This document shows, piece by piece, positions 1 to 6,715 of a stretch of 11,549 nucleotides of DNA. A model generated the notes under the pieces. The model had not been told where the DNA came from. It saw nothing but the letters and a program-made list of their open reading frames with translations, and did no database searches. The DNA comes from Lentzea aerocolonigenes. GTDB lineage: Bacteria > Actinomycetota > Actinomycetes > Mycobacteriales > Pseudonocardiaceae. The stretch's first letter is position 1, and every line of letters starts with the position of its first letter. The position numbers were made by a program, and so were the translations under genes. Location: contig NZ_JYJG01000536.1 in assembly GCF_000955955.1 (NCBI RefSeq), positions 1 through 11,549 on the forward strand, written 5' to 3'.

Positions 1-43
1 GTCGAAATCCGGGGCGACGGCCGGCAGCCACGGCAGTACCTGT

Positions 44-787
44 GTGACCTGGCTCTCAACGGCCGAGCCGAAGAGCGTGGTCTCACGAACTTCGGGTGTG
101 CATCCGCATGTCGACGTGCTGAAACCACCGGGCGGTACGAACGCCGTTGTGCTCGTGCTGCACGGCGGACGGGAACACGGCACCGAACCTGTCCGCCGTC
201 ACAACCTCGCATACCTGCGGATGGTTCCGCTGGCCCGAGCGCTGCGTGCGCCCGGCGTCGAGGTCTGGAACCTGCGCTACCGGGTCCGCGGGTGGAACGC
301 GCCGAGCCTCGACCCGGTCAAGGACGCGCGGTGGGCGCTCGACAAGATCGCCGAACTCCATCCGGGCAGACCGGTAGTGGTCGTCGGCCACTCGATGGGC
401 GGCCGCACCGCGCTGAGGGTGGCCGGGCATCCGAGCGTGATCGCGGTGTGCGCGCTCGCGCCGTGGATCGTGCCGGGCGAGCCGTTCGAGCAACTCAAGG
501 GCAAGGCGCTGCTCATCGCGCACGGCGACCAGGAGCGGATGACGGACCCCGCGAAGTCGCTGTGGTTCGCGCGGCAGGCCAAGACGGTCACGGCGAGGGT
601 CGCGCGGTTCAACGTCGAGGGTGACGGCCACGCGATGCTCAAGCGGGCACGGGACTGGACCCGGCTCGTGGTCGACTTCGTGCGCGGTGAGCTCGGACTC
701 GAACCGGTGGCACCCGACATCGCGAACGCCATGCGGGAGGCCTCGCCGGGTGGCCTCGACGTGCCATTGGGAGGTTCGCGTGGCTGA
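44..787 (+). CDS. Alpha/beta hydrolase, first gene of the lipid operon
   Basis: A serine hydrolase of the alpha/beta fold; the substrate is unknown. From the GTG at 44 the protein is 247 aa. An oxyanion-type HGG lies at residues 40-42. The nucleophile elbow GHSMGG lies at 115-120, with Ser117 as the expected nucleophile. A late strand ending in HGD is at 160-162, and a GDGHAM segment puts the likely catalytic His at 196. There is no signal peptide, so it is probably cytoplasmic. The start is uncertain. The frame is open upstream to the window edge, and GTG codons at 101 and 116 sit closer to where family similarity begins (just before the first strand, VVLVLHGG). Its end overlaps the next gene by 8 bp, which implies co-translation. 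In this operon it could remove or transfer an acyl group, but that is inference from context only. Confidence 0.85.
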   Translation: MTWLSTAEPKSVVSRTSGVHPHVDVLKPPGGTNAVVLVLHGGREHGTEPVRRHNLAYLRMVPLARALRAPGVEVWNLRYRVRGWNAPSLDPVKDARWALDKIAELHPGRPVVVVGHSMGGRTALRVAGHPSVIAVCALAPWIVPGEPFEQLKGKALLIAHGDQERMTDPAKSLWFARQAKTVTARVARFNVEGDGHAMLKRARDWTRLVVDFVRGELGLEPVAPDIANAMREASPGGLDVPLGGSRG

Positions 788-2018
788 GGTCGCCGTCATC
801 GGGGCAGGAGTTGCCGGGCTCACCGCCGCCTACGTGTTGCAACGCGGGCACGACGTCACGTTGTTCGAGGCGGACGAGCGGCTCGGCGGGCACGCGCACA
901 CGCACGACATCGGTGGTGTGGCCGTGGATTCCGGGTTCATCGTCCACAACGAACGGACGTACCCGAACCTGGTCCGGCTCTTCCGCGAGCTGCAGGTGTC
1001 CACTCAGGACTCCGAGATGTCGATGAGCGTGCGGTGCGACGGGTGCGGGCTGGAGTACGCCGGCGCGAAGAAGCTGCCGGGGTTGTTCGCGAAGCCGGGC
1101 AACGCGACGAACAGCCGCTACCTCAGGATGCTGTCGGAGATCACGCGGTTCTACCGGCACGCTCAGCGCGTCCTCAGCTACGAGGAGGCGCACGACGTCA
1201 CGCTCGGCGCGTTCCTCGCGATCGGCGGGTACAGCAGGTACTTCGTCGACCACTTCATCATCCCGCTGGTCAGCGCGGTGTGGTCGTCGGGTGCGGCGCT
1301 GAGCATGAAGTACCCGGCCTGGTACCTGTTCGAGTTCCTCGGCAACCACGGCATGTTGTCGGTCGGTGGCACGCCGCAGTGGAAGACGGTCGTGGGCGGC
1401 TCACGCACGTACGTCGAGCGTGCCGCGAAAAATCTCAACGCCGTACATGTGAACACTCCGATCCGTGCCGTCACGCGCACCACCAACGGCGTGGAGATCC
1501 GTGACGACAACAACGTGCTGCACACCGCGGACCACGTCGTCATCGCCACGCACCCGGACCAGGCGCTCGGGTTGCTCGCGGATCCGACGCGCGAGGAGAA
1601 GGAGGTGCTGGGCGCGTTCCAGTACTCGCGCAACGAGACCTGGCTGCACACCGACGCCTCGATCCTGCCGCGCACGAGTGGGGCGAAGGCGTCGTGGAAC
1701 CTCTACAAGCGAGCGTGCAACGAAACCAGCGGCCAGGTGCTCGTCAGCTACCACATGAACCGGCTGATGCGGCTCGACGAACCGCGCGACTTCGTGGTGA
1801 CGCTGAACCCGCACGACCTCGATCCTGAGCGCGTCCTCGCGCGGATGGTCTACGAGCACCCGATCTACACGCCGGAATCCGTTGCGGCACAACGCCGTCT
1901 GCCCGAGGTCAACAGCGCCACGACCGCGTACGCCGGCGCGTACCACGGCTGGGGCTTCCACGAGGACGGCTGCGCGTCCGGAGTGCGCGCGGCCAGGCAC
2001 TTCGGGGTCGACTGGTGA
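780..2018 (+). CDS. FAD/NAD(P)-binding amine-oxidase-fold oxidoreductase (COG2907 type)
   Basis: A flavin-dependent oxidoreductase of about 412 aa. The N-terminus is a dinucleotide-binding beta-alpha-beta fold with GAGVAG at residues 8-13 and the acidic strand end LFEADERLGGHAHT. The C-terminus carries AYAGAYHGWGFHEDGCASG, the closing FAD-contact block I associate with COG2907 (predicted NAD/FAD-binding) proteins. The frame is open much further upstream, but the GTG at 780 is chosen. It has GGAGG at 770-774, five bases away, and it begins the protein exactly at the Rossmann strand. COG2907 proteins recur beside DUF1365 and cyclopropane-fatty-acid-synthase-like enzymes. A role in oxidising or desaturating an acyl chain in that pathway is inferred, not shown. 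It is not the FAD_binding_4 type of oxidoreductase that partners 10-methyl fatty acid synthesis. Confidence 0.88.
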   Translation: MAEVAVIGAGVAGLTAAYVLQRGHDVTLFEADERLGGHAHTHDIGGVAVDSGFIVHNERTYPNLVRLFRELQVSTQDSEMSMSVRCDGCGLEYAGAKKLPGLFAKPGNATNSRYLRMLSEITRFYRHAQRVLSYEEAHDVTLGAFLAIGGYSRYFVDHFIIPLVSAVWSSGAALSMKYPAWYLFEFLGNHGMLSVGGTPQWKTVVGGSRTYVERAAKNLNAVHVNTPIRAVTRTTNGVEIRDDNNVLHTADHVVIATHPDQALGLLADPTREEKEVLGAFQYSRNETWLHTDASILPRTSGAKASWNLYKRACNETSGQVLVSYHMNRLMRLDEPRDFVVTLNPHDLDPERVLARMVYEHPIYTPESVAAQRRLPEVNSATTAYAGAYHGWGFHEDGCASGVRAARHFGVDW

Positions 2019-2695
2019 TCTACGACGTCGTCATCACGCACACGAGACGCGCGCTGTTGGACCGGACTTTCAGCCACCGCGCGTACATGTGGCTCGTCGA
2101 CCTCGATCAGCTGCCACGCCTGCCGTGGTGGGTGAAGCCGTTCGCGCGCTTCGAGTCCCGCGATCATGTGGGTTCGCCGGACAAGACCATCCGGGCGAAC
2201 CTGGACGAGTGGCTGGCCGAACGCGGGATCCAGCTCGGCGGCGGGCAGGTCCTGATGCTCGCCAACGCCCGTGTGCTCGGCTACGTCTTCAACCCGCTGT
2301 CCGTGTACTGGTGCCACGACGCGTCCGGAGCGCTCGTGTGTGTGGTCGCGGAGGTGCACAACACCTACGGCGGACGGCACTGCTATCTGCTGCACACCGA
2401 TGCCGAGGGCCGGGCGTCGGTCGACAAGGAGTTCTACGTCTCCCCGTTCCTGGAAGTCGACGGCCACTACGTGATGAGGCTGCCGAGACCGGGAAGCCGG
2501 CTCTCCGTGACCATCGCGTTGCGGCAGAACGGGAAGACGACCTTCAGCGCCACGATGAAGGGCACCCGCGGCACGGGCCTGCGGATGCTGTTCAGACGGC
2601 CGCTGATGCCCCAGCGCGTGTCCGCGCTGATCCGCCGTCATGGCATCGCTCTGTACTTCAAGCGTCTGCCGATCGTTCCCAGGAGTGGTGAATGA
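2015..2695 (+). CDS. DUF1365 family protein
   Basis: A 226-aa member of the uncharacterised DUF1365 (COG3496) family. Visible family hallmarks are an N-terminal SHRAYMWLVDLDQLPRLP stretch, then GYVFNPLSVYW near residues 89-99, EVHNTYGGRHCY near 113-124, and KEFYVSPF in the mid-region. The conserved His, Asn and Glu residues suggest an enzyme, but no reaction is established for the family. No signal peptide or clear membrane helix is visible. It starts at a GTG whose bases overlap the TGA of the upstream gene (GTGA), so translation is probably coupled; no strong ribosome site is seen. Its stop overlaps the next start as ATGA. Its constant company with COG2907 and cyclopropane-synthase-like genes points to fatty-acyl modification, by inference. 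Confidence 0.88.
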   Translation: MIYDVVITHTRRALLDRTFSHRAYMWLVDLDQLPRLPWWVKPFARFESRDHVGSPDKTIRANLDEWLAERGIQLGGGQVLMLANARVLGYVFNPLSVYWCHDASGALVCVVAEVHNTYGGRHCYLLHTDAEGRASVDKEFYVSPFLEVDGHYVMRLPRPGSRLSVTIALRQNGKTTFSATMKGTRGTGLRMLFRRPLMPQRVSALIRRHGIALYFKRLPIVPRSGE

Positions 2696-3918
2696 GCACG
2701 TTGTCCCTGCCTCGACCCGGCCAGGGCATTTGGCCGGATCTGTTCACGACGCCGCGGTCGCCGTTGCGCGCGCGGATCGCCGAGTCGTTGTTCCGCAACG
2801 CCGTGCGCACGTTGCCGGTGACCGTTCATCTGCCCGACGGTCGCACGTGGGGTGCCGGCGGACCGGTCATGCGGCTGGTGCGACCCGCGGCGTTCTTCCA
2901 CCGGCTCGGCGCCGACGCCAAGATCGGCTTCGGCGAGGCGTACATGGTGGGCGACTGGGTGTCCGACGAGCTCGCGGACGTGCTGTCGGCGTTCGCGGCC
3001 CGGTTGACGACACTGATCCCGCCTCGCCTGCAGCAGCTGCGGCGGTGGGCCGAGCGGCGCCAGCACGAGATCAACGACGTCGCCGGTTCGCGGCAGAACA
3101 TCCACCGGCACTACGACCTGTCGAACGAGCTGTTCGCGGCGTTCCTGGACGAGACGATGACGTACTCGTCGGCGTTGTTCGAGAACAGGGACGTCGACCT
3201 GCGCACGGCCCAGCTGCGCAAGATCGACGGCGTGCTCGACTACGCGGGGGTGCGCTCTGGGTCGCGGGTGCTGGAGATCGGCACCGGGTGGGGTGCGCTG
3301 GCCATCCGGGCGGCCGAGCGTGGCGCGACGGTCACGTCGTTGACGATCTCAGCGGAACAGCGGAAGTTGGCGCTGGACCGGGTGAGGGACGCGGGCCTTC
3401 ACGATCGGGTGACGGTCGAGCTGCGCGACTACCGAGAGGAGCAGGGTCGGTACGACGCCGTGGTGAGCGTCGAGATGATCGAGGCAGTCGGTGCCGAATA
3501 TTGGCCGGCGTACTTCTCGATGCTCGATCGGGTGCTTGCGCCGGGCGGCCGGGCCGGACTACAGGCCATCACGATGCCGCACGACCGCATGATCGCCAGC
3601 AAGGCCACCTACAGCTGGGTTCACAAGTACATCTTCCCCGGTGGGCTCATCCCGTCGGTCCGGTCGATCGAGGAGTCGGTGCGCGACCACACGCGGCTGC
3701 GGATCGTCGAGACCCGGTCGTTCGGCCACGACTACGCCGAGACCCTCAAGCGCTGGCGGCACACGTTCCTCACCCGTTGGGACGAGGTGGAGCAGCTCGG
3801 CTTCGACGACACCTTCCGCCGGATGTGGGAGTTCTACCTGGCCTACTCGGAGGCCGGGTTCCGCGTCGGCTACCTGGGCGTACAGCAATTCGCCATGGCC
3901 GAAAGACTGGGCCATTAG
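2692..3918 (+). CDS. Cyclopropane-fatty-acid-synthase-like SAM-dependent methyltransferase
   Basis: A 408-aa protein of the Cfa/CMAS family, which transfers a methyl or methylene group from S-adenosylmethionine to the double bond of unsaturated phospholipid acyl chains. Residues 1-130 form the N-terminal lipid-binding region seen in full-length Cfa. The catalytic half follows: HYDLSNELF (140-148), MTYSSALF (156-163), SAM motif VLEIGTGWGAL (193-203), TISAEQ (218-223), SVEMIEAVG (259-267), KYIFPGG (312-318), and the C-terminal block MWEFYLAYSEAGFRVGYLG (378-396). Ser160 occupies the place where E. coli Cfa and mycobacterial CmaA enzymes have Cys in the YSCA motif. ATG 2692 has AGGAG at 2681-2685, six bases upstream, and overlaps the previous stop (ATGA). 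The product could be a cyclopropane, a methyl branch or a precursor of another modified chain; sequence alone does not decide. Confidence 0.92.
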   Translation: MSTLSLPRPGQGIWPDLFTTPRSPLRARIAESLFRNAVRTLPVTVHLPDGRTWGAGGPVMRLVRPAAFFHRLGADAKIGFGEAYMVGDWVSDELADVLSAFAARLTTLIPPRLQQLRRWAERRQHEINDVAGSRQNIHRHYDLSNELFAAFLDETMTYSSALFENRDVDLRTAQLRKIDGVLDYAGVRSGSRVLEIGTGWGALAIRAAERGATVTSLTISAEQRKLALDRVRDAGLHDRVTVELRDYREEQGRYDAVVSVEMIEAVGAEYWPAYFSMLDRVLAPGGRAGLQAITMPHDRMIASKATYSWVHKYIFPGGLIPSVRSIEESVRDHTRLRIVETRSFGHDYAETLKRWRHTFLTRWDEVEQLGFDDTFRRMWEFYLAYSEAGFRVGYLGVQQFAMAERLGH

Positions 3919-3977
3919 GACCACCTTCTGCCCCAATTGGGTGCTGCTTTCCCCAGCCGGCTGGACTTCGTGGTCCT
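3917..3977. repeat. Nested inverted repeats between the methyltransferase and sigma factor genes
   Basis: Outer arms AGGACCAC (3917-3924) and GTGGTCCT (3970-3977) are exact complements. Between them lie two perfect 10-bp palindromes, CCCAATTGGG (3932-3941) and CAGCCGGCTG (3954-3963). In RNA this could fold into a three-way structure starting at the methyltransferase stop codon. It may act as a terminator for the operon or as a structured leader or operator for the sigma gene. There is no U-tract. Confidence 0.5.
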
Positions 3978-4050
3978 CTTGGAAGCAGGCGGTATCAAAC
4001 GGCTAGCTGCGGTCTCTTTCTCAGTGAAGCCCCTAGTGTCGCTGTAGTGG

Positions 4051-4056
4051 AGGAGG
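4051..4056 (+). promoter_or_regulatory. Shine-Dalgarno that sets the sigma factor start
   Basis: AGGAGG, eight bases before the ATG at 4065, is a near-ideal ribosome site. It argues for this start over the longer upstream open frame and over the internal ATG at 4149. Confidence 0.7.
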
Positions 4057-4064
4057 TCGCCGGG

Positions 4065-4751
4065 ATGGTTCAACCCACAGCCGTGCGGACCGGTGGCGGT
4101 GTCGGCGTCCTCTCACCCGAGGACACTTGGAACCAGCCAACGGTGCCCATGCGCCGTCGGGTGCACCAGGCACCGGTCTCCAACCAGTGGCTCGCCGAAG
4201 CCGAGTTCGCGGACCTCGTCGATGCCGCTCTAGCCGGAGACAGACGGGCGGTCGAGCACCTGCTCGGCCGGATCCAGCCGTTGATCGTGCGCTACTGCCG
4301 CGCCCGTGTCGGCGGCCGGGAACGCACTCTCGTCTCGGCCGAGGACATCGCGCAGGAGGTGTGCGTGGCGGTGCTCGGCGCGTTGTCCAAGTACCGCTAC
4401 GAGCCGGGTTCGTTCCTGGCCTTCGTGTACGGCATCGCCGCGCACAAGGTCGCCGACGCCCGCCGCCGCGCCGTCCGCAACCGCGCGGAGGTCGTGCCGG
4501 AGCTGCCGGACTGCCCTTCTCTCGAGGACGGGCCGGAGCAGCGTGCGGTCAACGGCGAGATGCTGACCCAGGTCACGCGGTTGCTGCACAAGCTGCCGGC
4601 TCGTCAGCGCGAGATTCTCGTGCTGCGGGTGGCGGTCGGGCTGTCCGCGGAGGAGGTCGCGCTCGCGGTCGAGTCGACGCCGGGCGCGGTGCGGGTCGCG
4701 CAGCACCGCGCGCTCACCCGGATGCGGGAGATGATCGCCGAGGAAGGCTGA
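4065..4751 (+). CDS. RNA polymerase ECF sigma factor, SigD/ShbA-like
   Basis: A 228-aa extracytoplasmic-function-type sigma factor. Sigma region 2 spans about residues 47-140, with RIQPLIVRYCRARVG, the polymerase-binding SAEDIAQEVCVAVLGALSKY stretch and FLAFVYGIAAHKVADARRR. Region 4 spans about 168-225 and contains LPARQREILVLRVAVGLSAEE and the DNA-recognition segment TPGAVRVAQHRALTRM. From memory these blocks match Mycobacterium SigD and Streptomyces ShbA closely. That family includes ShbA, which drives transcription of the housekeeping sigma gene. A 40-residue N-terminal extension precedes region 2; starting at ATG 4149 would remove much of it. No anti-sigma gene follows, unlike the mycobacterial sigD-rsdA pair as I recall it. 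Its position between a lipid operon and a SRPBCC gene suggests it might control them, but a regulon cannot be read from this window. Confidence 0.9.
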   Translation: MVQPTAVRTGGGVGVLSPEDTWNQPTVPMRRRVHQAPVSNQWLAEAEFADLVDAALAGDRRAVEHLLGRIQPLIVRYCRARVGGRERTLVSAEDIAQEVCVAVLGALSKYRYEPGSFLAFVYGIAAHKVADARRRAVRNRAEVVPELPDCPSLEDGPEQRAVNGEMLTQVTRLLHKLPARQREILVLRVAVGLSAEEVALAVESTPGAVRVAQHRALTRMREMIAEEG

Positions 4752-4775
4752 CTCTCAGCCGGCCCGCCATAGGGT
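4748..4775 (+). promoter_or_regulatory. Candidate leaderless promoter of the SRPBCC gene
   Basis: A -35-like CTGACT (4748-4753), a 16-bp spacer and a -10-like TAGGGT (4770-4775, fitting TANNNT) place transcription start at about the A of the ATG at 4782. This would give a leaderless mRNA. The -35 box overlaps the sigma gene stop codon. The purine run between the -10 and the ATG could alternatively serve as a weak ribosome site in a read-through transcript. Confidence 0.35.
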
Positions 4776-4781
4776 CGGGGC

Positions 4782-5297
4782 ATGACCCGCTTCGAGGTGA
4801 TCACCGAGATCGCCGCGCCGCCGCAGCACGTGTTCGACCTCAGCCTGGACGTCGGGGTGCACACCGCGTCGATGGCGGACTCCGGCGAGCGGATCATCGG
4901 CGGCGTCACGTCCGGCCGGATGCGGCTGGGTGACACGGTCACCTGGGAGGCCAGGCATTTCGGGCTGCGGTGGCGGATGACGTCGCGGATCAGCGCGTGC
5001 GATCCGCCGGTTTACTTCGTGGACGAGCAGGTCGAGGGGCCGTTCCGCAGGTGGCGGCATGAGCACCACTTCGAGCAGGACGGTGCCGGCACGCTGATGC
5101 GTGACGTGGTGGAGTTCGCGGCGCCGCTCGGCCCGCTCGGGCGGCTCGCCGAGCTACTGGTGCTCGACCGGTACATGCCTCGGCTCATCCGCATGAGGAA
5201 CGAGCACCTCACGAACCGGATCCTGCTCCACGGCGCCGAGGCTGTCCCAGAGAGCGGCCGGGCCGTGGGAGGCGAGAGTGGTGATGGCCGCCGGTGA
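4782..5297 (+). CDS. SRPBCC (START/Bet v1-like) ligand-binding protein
   Basis: A 171-aa protein with the SRPBCC helix-grip fold pattern. It opens with FEVITEIAAPPQHVFDLSLD. Alternating strands follow (RMRLGDTVTWEARHFGLRW, the FVDEQVEGPFRRWRHEHHFE block, TLMRDVVEFAAPLG), then a long C-terminal helix ending near residue 150. It resembles the COG4276-type proteins annotated as SRPBCC or 'cell division inhibitor' proteins, which bind hydrophobic ligands in a deep pocket. The last 20 residues are a polar Gly/Arg/Ser tail outside the fold. It lies 30 bp after the sigma gene. COG4276-type proteins also accompany COG2907, DUF1365 and cyclopropane-synthase-like genes in other bacteria as I recall, so a role in handling the modified acyl chain is plausible but inferred. 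Confidence 0.82.
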   Translation: MTRFEVITEIAAPPQHVFDLSLDVGVHTASMADSGERIIGGVTSGRMRLGDTVTWEARHFGLRWRMTSRISACDPPVYFVDEQVEGPFRRWRHEHHFEQDGAGTLMRDVVEFAAPLGPLGRLAELLVLDRYMPRLIRMRNEHLTNRILLHGAEAVPESGRAVGGESGDGRR

Positions 5298-5415
5298 GAC
5301 GGCGAGGCCGAAGCCCGTGGACACCTGGATGCCGCGCGGGCCTGCTCACGACTCTGCGGCAGGACGTTATGTCCGGTACACCGTCAATCTGCCCGACCTG
5401 ACGGCGCGGACGTGA
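5281..5415 (+). CDS. Small hypothetical ORF, doubtful
   Basis: A 44-codon frame starting with tandem GTG-ATG (5281, 5284) and ending at the TGA at 5413, directly abutting the convergent stop of the MFS gene. GGGAGG (5267-5272) lies eight bases upstream of the GTG. It overlaps the SRPBCC gene end by 17 bp. I recognise no family; the product is polar with no signal or membrane segment. It could equally be non-coding spacer with a chance frame, so confidence is low. The 118 bp between the neighbouring genes contain nothing else I can identify. Confidence 0.25.
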   Translation: MMAAGETARPKPVDTWMPRGPAHDSAAGRYVRYTVNLPDLTART

Positions 5416-6609
5416 TCATACGTTCGGGACTGCTGTCCTGAGGTCGGTGAACGCTGCGGCGAGAGCCGTCAGCAGGATCAACGCCCCGAACGCCACCAAC
5501 GCGACCGCACCACCGACGACGTCTGCCGCGAACGCGCCGAGGACGGGCGCGAGAGGGGTGAGCGCACGGGTGACGACGGTCAGCACGGCGTCCATACGTC
5601 CCATGAGGTCGTCGGGGACCATCGCCACGAAGACCGCGCTCACCGAGACGTTGAGCATCGGCGTCGCGATCGCCGTGACCATCAACGGCACGAACGGCCA
5701 CCACGCGCCGAACGGGAGCGCCATGGACACGTTGCTCGCGCCGAAGACCACGAGCACCGCGACCACGAGTCGTGCGGGCGTCACGGCGACCCTGGGCGAG
5801 ATCAGCGCGCCGAGCACGCCTCCGACGCCGATGCCGGTGAGCACCAGGCCGACCAGCCAGTCGGGGCCGCCGCGTTCCTTGACCACGGCGACGACCGGGA
5901 TCAGCGTGGCGCCGCCGAGCAGGTTGAGCGTCAGGAAGATCGCCATGAGGTTGCGCAGACCGTGCTGGTGCCACAGCCACGCCCATGCTTCTTCGAGGTC
6001 GTGGTGCATGCGCTGGCGAGGCCGTTGCTCGGCGCGTGCGGGGATCTTGGCGAACCACGCGCAGACGGCGGCTATCAAGAACGAGATGGCGTCCGCGACG
6101 AACGGGACCGCGCGGCCGAACCCGAAGAGCAGTGCGCCGAGCGACGGGCCGGCGAGCCAGGCCGTGTGGCCGCGGGCTTCCTCCTGGGCGTAGGCGGTCT
6201 TGAGCTGCTCCGGTGGCACGACCGATTTGATCGCGGTCGACCGCGCGGGGCCGGTGAAGGCGGTGCAGACGCCGTCCACTGCGGCCAGTGCGATGAAGAG
6301 GGTGATGGAGTTCAGGCCGGTGATGACGTTGGTGGCCATCGCGGCGACCGTCACCGCCTGCGTCGTCTGGCTCGCCATGAGGACTTTGCCGCGGTCCCAG
6401 CGGTCCACCCACACACCCGCCGGCATCTGCGCGAGGATCAGCGACGCCGCCCGCACGCCCGCGATGACGCCCGCCCAGAAGAACGACCCGGTGACCGCGA
6501 GGATCAGCAGCGGCATGGCGTAGGTGGTGAGCTGCGTACCCAGCTGCGAGACGGCGCCGCCGAACCACAGCAGCTGGAACTGGACGTTTTTCCTGAGTGG
6601 AACCCCCAT
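5416..6609 (-). CDS. Major facilitator superfamily exporter (MFS_3/EntS-like)
   Basis: A 397-aa, 12-helix-type transporter of the inner membrane. The N-terminal LRKNVQFQLLWFGGAVSQLGTQLT is the typical opening of drug/siderophore-type MFS_3 exporters. Hydrophobic segments alternate from residue 10 to 388. The loop after helix 2 reads GVWVDRWDRGKVL (65-77), a form of the MFS motif A. A polar central loop (about 190-215) separates the two halves. The proposed ATG lies inside the palindrome CCCCATGGGG (6604-6613) and has no convincing ribosome site. The frame is open much further upstream, but that stretch is antisense to pfkB and lacks protein character. Export of a small molecule by proton antiport is the family expectation; the substrate is unknown. 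It is divergent from pfkB. Confidence 0.88.
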   Translation of the reverse strand: MGVPLRKNVQFQLLWFGGAVSQLGTQLTTYAMPLLILAVTGSFFWAGVIAGVRAASLILAQMPAGVWVDRWDRGKVLMASQTTQAVTVAAMATNVITGLNSITLFIALAAVDGVCTAFTGPARSTAIKSVVPPEQLKTAYAQEEARGHTAWLAGPSLGALLFGFGRAVPFVADAISFLIAAVCAWFAKIPARAEQRPRQRMHHDLEEAWAWLWHQHGLRNLMAIFLTLNLLGGATLIPVVAVVKERGGPDWLVGLVLTGIGVGGVLGALISPRVAVTPARLVVAVLVVFGASNVSMALPFGAWWPFVPLMVTAIATPMLNVSVSAVFVAMVPDDLMGRMDAVLTVVTRALTPLAPVLGAFAADVVGGAVALVAFGALILLTALAAAFTDLRTAVPNV

Positions 6610-6687
6610 GGGGCCCGTTTCTAGCGCATGGGGCCGCTGAACGTCTTCCCGGGTGGAACCCCCGAGCCGGACGTTTCCGGCGCATGG
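6581..6687. repeat. Imperfect tandem duplication in the MFS/pfkB divergent gap
   Basis: Two copies of a segment of about 57 bp, 6581-6637 and 6638 onward, run head to tail. Shared blocks include GTGGAACCCCC (6597 and 6653) and GCGCATGG (6624 and 6680), offset by 56 bp after a one-base indel. By eye about three quarters of positions agree. The first copy contains the MFS start codon and first codons; the second lies between that start and the pfkB start. Confidence 0.65.
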
Positions 6688-6715
6688 TGTCAGTGTCGGG
6701 TGGCAAAGTTGTCCC

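Noticed and set aside
1..43. 3' end of an upstream gene
   Set aside because: Two + strand frames are open here, but the stretch is too short and lacks any recognisable sequence, so nothing can be called.
780..3918. 10-methyl fatty acid (TmsAB/BfaAB-type) biosynthesis operon
   Set aside because: The methyltransferase would fit, but the flavoprotein is amine-oxidase/COG2907-like rather than the FAD_binding_4 reductase of that pathway, and DUF1365 is not part of it as I know it.
2640..4064. Open frame continuing upstream of the sigma factor, overlapping the whole methyltransferase gene
   Set aside because: The upstream part is the methyltransferase gene read in another frame. It is Arg/Gly/Ala-rich with no domain character. 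The sigma gene has its own ribosome site and ATG at 4065.
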